The notes beneath the pieces were generated by a model that worked only from the letters and a program-made list of their open reading frames with translations, searched no databases and was not told the DNA's origin. Of a stretch of DNA of 64,000 bases, positions 22,119 through 31,826 are shown piece after piece (positions within the stretch are counted from its first letter, which is position 1; each line of letters begins with the position of its first letter). A program made the translations under genes and the position numbers. This stretch comes from Zantedeschia hybrid cultivar (lineage: Eukaryota; Streptophyta; Magnoliopsida; Alismatales; Araceae): positions 47,412,045 to 47,476,044 of the forward strand of contig JARZZO010000003.1 in assembly GCA_030544215.1 (NCBI GenBank), in the 5' to 3' direction.

Positions 22119-23318
22119 TCATTGCTAGTCCCTTAGCAATGTGAATAGAAGACAAATTAGGACAATAATAAACTAACACGCTTCATTTGTAGTTATCTAT
22201 CACAATCAATTAAATGGTAGCTGATCGGTTAAGCTAAAGTTCTCATTTCCCACTACACTTTGGTTCGCGACAAGTGATCGTGCATGTAAGTTGGCATGCT
22301 TAGAACTCGTTTATGCCCTTTTCGTTATATCCTTGCCTTTACTAACCCTCTAGATAAAACTACTTGGGGAAAAGAAGAGAAAAGAGATTTCCCGATCAGT
22401 CCGAGAGGATCGTTTTTCAGCTCCCGCCCTGACTTAGCACTTTTCACGACTTTGTCGTATTTTTTTAGTATGAGGGACTTTTTATTTAGCATGACTTTTT
22501 CATTTAGTTGCGCTTTTGCCTTTGAGAGTGCGTACTTTTTACTACTCTCTTTAATTTACCTGAGGGGAGGTGCATATTTTTTGCCACCTGCCTTCCTTTA
22601 ACTCTTTTTGACATCTTATTTGGCATTTAATATTTACAAATGTCCCTTCTTAAATGACCGTTTCTTTAGAGGGCTGAGTGGGTCGGTCCCCTATTACGAA
22701 TCCTAACGTTCTTTTCATTCAACCCTAAAGAAAAAAAATTTGAACAGGTAGTCCTATCCTTAAGGTTAATTCTAACAAGTTTATATTTTCAAGGTCTTTC
22801 TCTCATTCTAAGTTGCCGTGTGTGTGTGAAAATCATTCCTGTCGTGGCTTCTTATGGAGTGCGATATTCTGAACTTCAACAGCTCTATCTAATTTGGCTA
22901 ACATAAAATTGATTTGATTATGATTCACTTAATGAAACATGATTCTAGGCAACTTACGTGGGATGTAAAAAAGAAGTTTTTGAAAAATTTTGACCATTTT
23001 CTCAGTAAAAAAATATATCAGTTTTCTTCAAAAGATGCTTAAAAAATGCATATTAATTCATTTTCTCAGTAAATATATATATAAGTTTTCTTCAAAAGAT
23101 GTTTCAAAAACTGCATATTGATTGCCTCCCCCCGACTTGAATGGCATTGTCCTCAATGGCATAAAGTAAATGAACAAAATGTTAGCCATAAGAAAACGAG
23201 GAAGGGGAGAAACAACCTGTGGCCATGAAGATGTGACATTACCAAAGCCAACTGATGCATAAAAACCTAAAGAAGAGGAAAAACAAAAGATGATCTAAAA
23301 TGCTGGGTTGCCTCCCAA
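22119..23318 (-). other. Athila 3' non-coding region
   Basis: Lies between the end of pol and the polypurine tract, where Athila elements may carry an env-like frame. No continuous frame or membrane segment is credible here. A second purine-rich stretch (minus strand AAGTCGGGGGGAGGCAA, 23121-23137) could be a decayed second polypurine tract. Short stretches around 22980-23100 are repeated (AAATATATCAGTTTTCTTC). Confidence 0.55.
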
Positions 23319-24338
23319 CAAGTGCTAAATTTAACGTCTTCAGCCAGACGGAGGTACAATTATTGTGGGTCACTCAGCGTCATGGATTCAAGTGGGCTAT
23401 TTTGTAGATTTTCAACAAACGGCTTCAACCGCTGCCCATTAACAGTGAATGTGTGTCTAGTCTTTGGATCCATGATTTTAACAGCTCCATGGTCACAGGC
23501 CTTAATGACTAGGAAAGGCCCATCCCACCTTGATTTCAGTTTTCCTGGAAATACTCGAAGCCTAGAATTAAATAGCCAAACTTTTTGATTTGATGGAAGA
23601 ATTTCCTTACAATGTGTTTATCATGAAAGGCTTTGGTTTTGGCTTTATAAATCTTGGAATTCTCATAGGCTCCATTACACAACTCCTCTACCTCACTCAA
23701 TTATAAGGTTCTATGAGAACCGGCTTAGGCTACGTCCAGATTAACTTGTTTGATGGCCCAATATGCCTTATGTTCTAATTCCACAGGAAGGTGGCAAGCT
23801 TTCCAAAAATCAGGCGATAAGGAGACATGCTAATAGGAGTTTTATAAGCAGTCCGATAGACCCATAAAGTATCATCCAATCGTTCAGACCAATCTTTCCT
23901 ATCAGGCCTAACGAACTTTTACAGAATATTCTTGATTTCCCTATTAAATACCTCCACTTGGCCATTGGTTTGGGGATGATAAGGGATAGCCAATTTGTGA
24001 TTAATCCCATATTTCTTAAGTAGAGATCGAAATTGAAAATTTGTGAAATGCGTGCCCCCATCACTTATGATAGTTCTGGGCCACCCAAACCGCGAAAAGA
24101 TATTTTTCTGGACGAATTTCATAACCAATTTATGATCATTGGTTCGGGTGACTACTGCTTCAATCCACTTAGAAACATAATCCACCGCCACTAAGATTTA
24201 TTCATATCCAAAAGAAGGTGGAAAAAGTCCCATAAAGTCTATCCCCCAAACATCAAAGATTTCAACCACTAAGATTGGGTTGAGTGGCATCATGTCCCTT
24301 TTTCCCATATTTCCTACAGCTTGGCATCTGAGGCAAGT
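23319..24338 (-). pseudogene. Athila integrase core and C-terminus, frameshifted
   Basis: The minus strand shows WGIDFMG, then a frame (24191-23919) with VDYVSKWIEAV, IISDGGTHFTN and NGQVEVFNREI, giving the D, D and E of the integrase core. Sequence further on reads DDTLWVYRTAYKTP in another frame. Near 23540-23390 it gives LKSRWDGPF, HGAVKI and FTVNGQRLKPF, the C-terminal domain. Stops occur between the zinc domain and the core (after GYE, and after HEFS). The integrase joined the cDNA to the host genome; this copy is not translatable as one protein. Confidence 0.85.
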
Positions 24339-25982
24339 TTAGCTGAATTCATGGGCATCTTTAAAAAGTGTGGGCCAGTAAAAACCACTTTGAAGGACCT
24401 TGGCGGCAGTTTTCTTTCCTGAAAAATGGCCCCTACAAGAAAGATTGTGGCAGAAATTTAACACACTTTGTTGTTCTTGTTCGGAGACACATCGCCGGAT
24501 GATTTGATCGGGACATAATTTAAATAATTCAAGATCTTTCCAAAAGTAATACTTATCCTGGGTGAAGAATCTATCCTTTTCACTTTTGGTCCATCCTTCC
24601 TCGAGCTGATTGGCTACCTTGTAATTAACAATATGTGCATACCAAGGTGCAATGGTGTGAGAAATAGCTAATAGATGTTCATCAAGGAATGAATAAGTCA
24701 TTTGTTCACTTTCAGAAATCAGAATTCGGGACAAGTGGTCAGCTACCACGTTCTCAGAGCCCTTTGTATCCCGAATTTCTAAATCAAATTCTTGAAGGAG
24801 TAAGATCCATCTGATGAGTCTGGGCTTTGCATCCTTTTTAGTCAAAAGATATTTCAGAGCTGAGTGATCAGAATAGATTATGACTTTTGTCCCTAAAAGA
24901 TAAGATCGAAATTTCTCTAGGGCAAAAATCACAGCCAATAATTCCTTTTCTGTGGTGGTATAATTCATTTGGGCATATGCAAGGATGCGACTTGCATAAT
25001 AGATCAACACGGGACATTTGCTGATTCTTTGCCCCAAAACCACACCGATAGCATAGTCAGAGGCATCACACATGATCTCGAAAGGCAAAGACCAATCAGG
25101 AGATTGAAGAATCGGAGCTTTGGTCAAAGCTTCCTTTAAAGAGTTGAATGCCTTTATGTATGTTTCATCTAGGTGGAATGGGACATCGTTAGCTAGGAGA
25201 AGAGTTAGAGGTCGGGCCATTTGAGAGAAATTTTGTATGAACCGGCGATAGAAACAGGCATGGCCAAGAAATGAACGAATTTGTCTAACCGAGGTGGGAG
25301 GACGAAGATTAGATATGAGATCAATCTTAGCTTGATCTACCTTTATCCCCCTCTTAGATATAATGTGGCCTAGAACAATGCCTTCTCGAACCATAAAATG
25401 GCTCTTTTCCCAGCTAAGTATCAGATTTGTTTCTATACATCTCGCTAGCACCTGTTTCAAATTTTCTAAGCAATTCTCAAAAGAGTCCCCTAACATTGAA
25501 AAATCATCCATAAACACTTCGAAGAACTCTCCCACCATGTTGAAGAATATAGCCATCATGCACCATTGAAATGTGGCTGGTGCGTTGCATAATCCAAATG
25601 GCATTATCCTAAAAGCAAATGTGCCATAAGGGCATGCAAAGGTGGTCTTTTCTTGATCTTCTAGGTAAATAGCCACTTGATTATACCCGGAATACTCATC
25701 TAAGAAGCAGAAGAACTTCTGGCCCGATAACTTTTCCAGAATTTGATCCATGAATGGGTGTGGAAAGTGGTCCTTCTTAGTCATGATATTGAGTTTTCTA
25801 TAATCAATACGCACTCTCCATCCCGTGGTGAGCCTAGTGAGTATCTCCTCCCCATGATCATTCTTAATCACCGTCAATCCGGACTTCTTGGGTACCACTT
25901 GAGTTGGGCTGACCCATTTACTATTTGATATAGGGTGAATGATACTTGTATCAAGCCATTTCACAACCTCCTTCTTTACCAC
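24339..25982 (-). pseudogene. Athila reverse transcriptase, RNase H and integrase zinc domain
   Basis: The longest open frame in the window (547 codons). Residues ~1-260 are RT, with WVSPTQVVPKKSGLTV, GWRVRIDYRKLN, FPHPFMDQILEKLSG, MPFGLCNAPATFQ and the catalytic box FMDD at ~159 (YxDD in most RTs). RNase H follows, with FEIMCDASDYAIG, YTTTEKELLAVIFALEKFR, IYSDHSALKYLL and VVADHLSRI. The C-terminus begins the integrase zinc domain (CHNLSCRGHFSGKKT). A TAA at 25980-25982 cuts it from the pol N-terminus, and a stop after HEFS ends it. Confidence 0.93.
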
Positions 25983-26514
25983 TTATTTCATATCTAGGTT
26001 AAGCCGCCTTTGCATTTCCCAACTTGGCTTGGAATTCTCTTCCATATAAATGTGATGCATGCAAATGGACGGGATAATTCCCTTTAAATCTACCACCGAC
26101 CACCCAATGGCACCCTTATAGGCTTTAAGGACTTCAATTAGTTGGGCCTTCTGCGGCGAGGTGAGGTTTGCCGCAATGACGACTGGAAGAGTCTGGTCGG
26201 GGCCCAAGAAGACATACTTAAGAGACTCGAGTGAAGGCTTGAGTTCGAGTGCAAGCGGGTCCTCTAAAGATGGCAGAGTGGGCTCAGATTGCAAGGCATG
26301 TAAAGGTTCCACCTTGGGCCAAGATGTTAAAGGTTTAGGAGAATCCTTTAGAGCATTCGCTTCTTCTAAAAGGTCCTGAGTAAGCATCGCGTTCTCTTCA
26401 ACCAAATTATCCAAGATATCAATGGTGTGACATTCTTCTTCATGATCTAGATATTGGGATGCTTTGAAGACATTAATCTTGACTTTTTGAACATCAATAA
26501 GTGGTCCATCATGT
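25983..26514 (-). pseudogene. Athila pol N-terminal region joined to LTR
   Basis: The minus-strand frame includes LDHEEECHTIDILDNLVEE, PSLESLKYVFLGPDQTLPV, LIEVLKAYKGAIGWSVVDLK and GIIPSICMHHIYMEE, the segment that leads into RT in Athila polyproteins. Upstream the frame continues (GPLIDVQKVKINVFKA) to 26514, where it meets LTR sequence with no protease, gag or primer site between. Downstream a nonsense codon replaces a Glu codon right before VVKKEVVKWLD. Confidence 0.85.
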
Positions 26515-27632
26515 GAAATTATGTGTCGTTAAGCATATTCGAACATCAATCTTAAAATTCCAATTTCCACATATAACTATTTGAAAAATAGTAAGTGGTG
26601 AGATTGGGTCGAATCCACAGGGAAATAAATTTTTTAATTTGAAAACTTTGAGTTTTTAAAGAAAAAATAAATAAGAAAGAAGAAGGAGCGTGATTATTTG
26701 ATAGATAACAATTGAAACTAATCGGACTTACTACGAACTCATAAAAGGAGCACCCCTAAACGAGCATAATAAGACCATCTACTGAACTAAGACTACCTCT
26801 AAAATACTGATTAAAAGTAGAATATAAAGTTTGAGTAGTGTCAACAGAAGAAACAATAAAAGTTGTAGAACAAAAAGAGGGTGAAAAGATAGCTTTTTTC
26901 AAAGGAGCTACTGTCCTTCATTAACAGAACTACATGAAAGTTTACAGAGACATTGAAAATAAAAAAATAATATGACTTTTATAAGGAAACTTTTATAGAA
27001 CATATTCGAAATACAGTGTAACATGGAGAACTTAAAAACTAGAGAGAGAGGCGATGGAGAGAGAAAACTGGTGTTTGCAACCGTCGTAGCTCTTCGCGCA
27101 GATTCTTGGCAGCCCTAGACTCCTTCCAGTAGTCAGTTGCAGTGCCTCAAGTCTACCTCTTGCCCTTGGCAGCCGTCGGTTTGAGAGAGATGTAGACAAA
27201 GAGAGAGAGAACAAAAGCTAGAGAGGGGGGGAGGGCTGCTACAATACGTGGGTACTGTAGCTGCTACAGTACCCGAGGGTACAGTACTCGTGGGTACTTT
27301 AGCAAAGAGAGGAAGAAAGTGAGAGGGAGAGGGAGAGAAGGCAGGAGGGAGAAGAAGGAAAATCCTGGGAGAGAGAAAGGAAGGAAAGAAGGAGATTCTT
27401 TTAAAAGGGGAGGGCATTTACAAAAAGAGGAAAGGAGGGAATAAAGAGGCGGCGGCTGCTCCAAGGCTCCTTCTTGAGCAAAAATTAGGGCATCCTTTAA
27501 AGTGTAGTCAAAGACCATTTTACCCCTGCTCCATTAATTCTTCCAAAAGGGCAGTTGCTTTTGCTGAGATTTGAACCTTGGACCTCCCATAAGTCTCCAA
27601 AGACTTAACCACTGCACCACATCGTCTTCATA
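26515..27632 (-). repeat. Athila 5' LTR remnant
   Basis: Aligns with 20722-21823. Its inner end lacks the terminal TGATCGCTC. Its outer end stops at CATA, shared with the copia-A LTR that follows. It includes a short extra repeat of CTGTAG/TACAGTACCC around 27240-27300. Confidence 0.85.
27564..27624 (-). repeat. tRNA-like segment in the Athila 5' LTR
   Basis: The minus strand reads GATGTGGTGCAGTGGTTAAG, then GGGAGGTCCAAGGTTCAAAT. It is closer to a tRNA consensus than the copy at 21750-21812. Confidence 0.6.
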
Positions 27633-28919
27633 AGATGAGGGTGACTGATCTCATAGTCACTTGTGTGGAGACACTAAGGCAAATATGTAAGTGCTCATTA
27701 GAGAATGAGTTCACTGAACTGATCCGACTGAGTCGCTGGATGGTATTGTACCTCACTGTCAACCAGCTTGATTCTATTGTCGCAGTTGCGTGGATGGTCT
27801 TCGGACCTAAGACACCAAAGACACATTGTCGGTGGACTTCTATGCTTTGACTTTAGTTTATGAATCTCTAACTATGGGATTCTAAATAGCCAAGGATCGG
27901 GTACAGCGAAATACCGTCGAAGGAAATTGAGTGTCAATAAGGAATCATTCGCTCTCGGTACTTAGAGAGAGAATGCTCTAGGAAGGATGCGTGGAAGTCC
28001 CTGGCCAGGGAGGACGATAATATCGGAAAAAGAGTTTTCCGATATTATTCGGCAGCATCCGATCCAAGTGAGTCGACCGGTTAGGGTTTGACAATATACC
28101 ATACCCTGAGTTGACTCGAGAGAATTATATGAATGAAGGACTATATCCATGCGGTAATTGTCGGCGAAAAGCTTCCAAGAGTAGGTTACTTAACCCTGAT
28201 ACCTTCTGGGTTCACACAGTGTTGCTTGGCACCCAACGTGATCGGAGGCCCGATCGAATTTGATGTGCGACATTGATTCAATTGATCAATTAATTAATAT
28301 GACTTATAAATTGATTAATCAGGCCAGTAAGAAGTCACTGGGTTTATTAGGCCATTAACCGGATTGGTTATTAGGCCTAGAGGGTTACACGCAAATGATT
28401 CTCAAGGCAATGGATAAATTAGTGGGTTTTATATAACCGGGGGTTTTTTATGAAAAACCATGCGGTTAATATAAAATGTAGCGAATGGGCTGAGTAGGCC
28501 AAGCAGCTGCTAACCCTAGCAGCCCCCTCCTCTCTTTCTCTCTCTCTCTGGCGCCCCAGACGAATCTGGATCCCCGGGTCTGCTCCGTTGCTTTTCCGAC
28601 TCCCGTTCAACGGGAAATCGTCTGCGCGTTGCGGCGATCGTTGCGGCGAACGGCGGAGACTTTGTGGGCTGCGAAGAACGAGGAACGTGAGGATATCCAC
28701 CGCGAGGAGGATCGCGTGGACTCCGCTAGAGGCCGGACGTTTGCGCGGCTTGCGGTGTCACACCGACGAAACCGAACGGTTGCAGATTCGAATCCGCACA
28801 CGGTAAGAACCGATTATCCAATAATCCGGTTTTTAGTATTTTCGAAACGGGAACAGATCATTTATTTAATTTTATTTTCCAGTACGTTTTGCAATCCGGA
28901 GAAACGCGAGAACCTAACA
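27633..28919 (+). repeat. Copia-A 5' LTR, copy 4, left end missing
   Basis: Begins inside the LTR at AGATGAGGGTGACTGATC, joined to the Athila LTR, and ends AACCTAACA next to the primer site. About 250 bp of the LTR start are missing. Confidence 0.9.
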
Positions 28920-28920
28920 G

Positions 28921-28934
28921 TGGTATCAGAGCCA
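28921..28934 (+). other. Primer-binding site of copia-A copy 4
   Basis: TGGTATCAGAGCCA, an exact initiator-Met-tRNA match, one base after the LTR. Confidence 0.95.
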
Positions 28935-30700
28935 GGTTCCACTGTTTCTCGTCCCGTTTCGGGCTCCGAAATTAATTTTTTCAATGATTCAGTCCATGCA
29001 CAAGTTCCGTTATTTGTCAGATCCGTGTTCATACGATGAACATAAAATAATTTGTTTATTTTAATTCTGTAATTTTCGTATTTATTTGGGGATTTTTCGA
29101 GGTTCTTCATGAGATGAAGAACGGGGATTATTGCGGCTTTGTTTGGGCCTCCCAAGTGTTGGGATGGAGGATCGGGACCCGGATGATCTGGGGATTATCA
29201 CCGGCTACTATGGGCTCCTCACCGGCGCCAGATGGATTGCTGGAAATGGCTGGAGGGGCCCTCATCTTCATCTTCTTCGGTTTGAGAAACCAGAATAAGG
29301 GGAAGTAAATCATGGCTCGAACCAGCAAACCAAGGCCACCTAAGGCTGCTCCACTAGCGCCGAGCGGGTCACCGGCGGTAGGGTCATCGCCGGCGAGGCC
29401 TAGCGGTGCCCGGGCGCTGTCTGCCGGCGGCCTGCATGTCCTCCAGCCGCCGGCCTCCACCTAGGGTTTCTGGTGCAAAGGGGGCGCGGGCATTTGGGGA
29501 GGAAGCTGGCGGGCCCCCCAACCCCGACTTGGTCGGACCGAGCCAGACACGGGGTCTGGGGCGAACCAGGGGCAGCCCTGGTCCGTGCCTGGCTCGAGCC
29601 AGGGTTCGAGCCTGGCCGAGCCAAGGGGTTCGGACCAAGTGCGCAGGCTGGCTCAGCCCACCCCATTTAAACCCCCTATTTCCCATTAAACCCTATGCCT
29701 ATTTAATGAAATTAAAATCTGATTTTAATTTAAAATTTAAAATTGTTTTGATATTTAAGTTTATTATTAAATTTTAATTATTCAGGCATTAATGATTTTG
29801 AATCATTTTGATTAACAATCATTTGTGAGTAAATTAGGATTAATTATTAGTTTAAATGTTAAATTAATAATTAATCTTAATTTAACTAATTTAAGGGTTA
29901 AATTAGTGATTAATAATTATTAGTCTAAGTGTCAGATTATTAATTATTAATTCATCTAATTGTTAATTACTGAGTTAGTTATTAATTTAAGTGTTAAATT
30001 AATAATTAATTTAATTGACTAATTTAAGTGTTAAATTAGTAGTTATTTATTAATTAGTGTTAATTTATTACTTTAAGGGTTAAATTAATATTTAACATTA
30101 ATTAACTAATCTAAGAGTTAGATTAGTAATTATTTTTAATTAGAGTTAATTGTTAATTTAAGTGTTAAGTTAATAATTGATTTTAATTAACTAACTTAAG
30201 GGTTCAATTAGAAGTTATTAATTAATTAGTGTTAATTGTTAGTTTAAGAGTTAGATTAATAATTAACATTAATTAACTAGTCTAAGAGTTAGATTAGTAA
30301 TTAATAACTTATTAGAGTTGATTATTAATTTAAGTGTTAAATTAATGATTAATTTTAATTTATTGATCTAAGAGTTAGATTAGTAATTAATTATTAATAG
30401 TCTAATTATTAGATTATTAATATTGTTTAATCTAATTGTTAGATTGCTTTAATTTTTAGAAATGTTCTAATAGCATGGAATAATCTGGATTTATTAATTT
30501 GGAGTGTGTGCACATGTAATGTGTGTTTTGATGCTTTTAAATTTGATTTAATTGCATGCTTAACTTATTAAAAGAGTTTTTTTTTAAAATTCAAATGCCA
30601 ATTTTGATTGGATCCCAGCTTTTTGAAGGTCAAAATTATTTAATTTTTGAAACTCTTTTATTTTAGCCATGTGATGCACTATATCTTGTGTGGATTGGAT
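28935..30700 (+). other. Leader of copia-A copy 4: GC island and AT-rich dyad array
   Basis: Primer-proximal sequence, then a GC island (29170-29690) with GGCTCGAGCCAGG, then 29700-30470 with about 20 degenerate units such as TAATTTAAGNGTTAAATTA spaced 35-40 bp apart. No coding sequence is recognised. Confidence 0.75.
29700..30470 (+). repeat. AT-rich array of short dyads, copy 4 leader
   Basis: Units alternate TTTAAG(N)GTTAAATTA and TCTAAG(N)GTTAGATTA, so outer bases differ between units but match within a unit. Confidence 0.8.
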
Positions 30701-30710
30701 AAAACACATT

Positions 30711-31097
30711 GTGGTCATGGATATGCATATTTAATATTATTCATGTGATGAATGATGTGTGAGGATCGTGGATGTGTGATTGAATTTTATTAATTGTTAA
30801 TAAATAGAGGTCTGCATACCTCTCCCTCTCTCATACTCCGATGTACTTCTACCTTTCTTTCTCTTGTACTCACCACAAGGCCTTCTTCTATTTACATGTA
30901 ATTCTAGAATTCAATATAATATGATCGAGGCAACAGAGGAAGGAGTGAAGACGATCCACTGCTGCAATCACGAAGGCGATACGATGGAGATCTTTTGCCT
31001 TTATGTTTACAGGATTATTTAATATAAATGTTATGTTAGATTGTGTATGCGTTTGACTGATGGCTCCAGTCAAACCCGCTATTCTATCTTTGACCAC
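30711..31097 (+). other. Weak long-range inverted repeat, copy 4 leader
   Basis: GTGGTCA (30711-30717) pairs with TGACCAC (31091-31097). This is the position of the 11-15 bp helices in copies 3, 5 and copia-B, shortened here by substitutions. Confidence 0.45.
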
Positions 31098-31299
31098 ACT
31101 GGAGATGTATGTGATGCATTATTTTTAATGTTTGATTATGAATTAAAACATGTATAGTTATTATTAAATATATACGATATATTCATATACTATCACCTAG
31201 GAGAGACCAAGATAAAAGTTATCTAAATGCCCTCGTCCAAACTCTAAGTCGTAACGTTAGTAGTTAAGAACTTACCACGTAGTCCACCATCGTTATAGT

Positions 31300-31737
31300 C
31301 ATAGGATTCTAATCACTTTAGATAGGTTTGTTGTGCTATCCACAAGGCCTGTTTAATTGGGAGGAGAAACTGTGGCTATGGCATTAGATGCCTATATGAT
31401 CGGGGTAGAGGAACCATGTAGCTTTGTTGTGCTATCCACAAGCACTGCATGCAAATCTATGCTCGTCGCGTAACGATGGTTAGCTTAGACCAGAATTAGT
31501 GGTTTGTTGTGCTATCCACAAGGCCATTAAATCTCTGGGGACCGAAGCTATGATCAGATATTGCAAGGAGTTGCAAGTCCCATGAGATGGGTGCTATTTG
31601 ATTGTATTACAGTTTGTTGTGCTATCCACAAGACTATATTACAAGTCATTGATATTCTGATCTCCACTAGGAGACTGTCGGCGTCTCCCATTCTGTATAG
31701 CTAAGGGTTATACAGTCCGTCGAAAATTAGTGGGAGT
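31300..31737 (+). promoter_or_regulatory. Four-hairpin array and two-hairpin junction upstream of gag, copy 4
   Basis: TTTGTTGTGCTATCCACAAG or a near copy at 31327, 31423, 31503 and 31613. Each has a TTGTG/CACAA stem with a CTATC loop and a longer variable stem outside it. In hairpin 3, AATTAGTGG pairs with CCATTAAAT, 7 of 9. Then TCTCCACTAG, GGAGAC-TGTCGGC-GTCTCC, CTGTATA...TTATACAG and ATTAGTGGGAG (31661-31736). The gag start follows 90 bases on. Confidence 0.72.
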
Positions 31738-31826
31738 TAAAACTTGATTAAAAGTCCATATCTTGTTTTAAATTTTAATTGAACATCTGTTAAATAGATT
31801 TTATTCATCTCCTGTAGGGAACTATA

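Larger units (their letters stand above)
20715..27632 (-). mobile_element. Athila-type Ty3/gypsy retrotransposon, internally deleted
   Basis: Minus-strand element: 5' LTR remnant (26515-27632), pol (23319-26514), 3' non-coding region, polypurine tract (22104-22118) and 3' LTR (20715-22103). The primer site, gag, protease and the last few bases of the 5' LTR are deleted, so the LTR joins pol directly. The outer end of the 5' LTR is lost at a junction with copia-A copy 4. The RT (CIETNLILSWEKSHFMVREG) is of the Athila type. The two LTRs are about 93-95% alike by eye. Confidence 0.88.

Noticed and set aside
22296..22601. Frame that might be an Athila env-like gene
   Set aside because: It is on the strand opposite to pol; the pol strand shows no open env-like frame or signal and membrane segments in this interval.
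27564..27624. A genuine tRNA gene
   Set aside because: The acceptor stem and anticodon arm cannot be formed convincingly, and the segment is part of a repeated LTR.
15720..28919. Copia-A copies 3 and 4 as one element split by the Athila insertion
   Set aside because: Copy 3 stops after the protease, and what follows the Athila element is an LTR and a second primer site and leader, not the remaining pol.
31326..31632. Regular 20-bp repeats as a CRISPR-like array
   Set aside because: Only four units, spaced 80-110 bp, with self-complementary tips, inside a retrotransposon leader in a plant genome.
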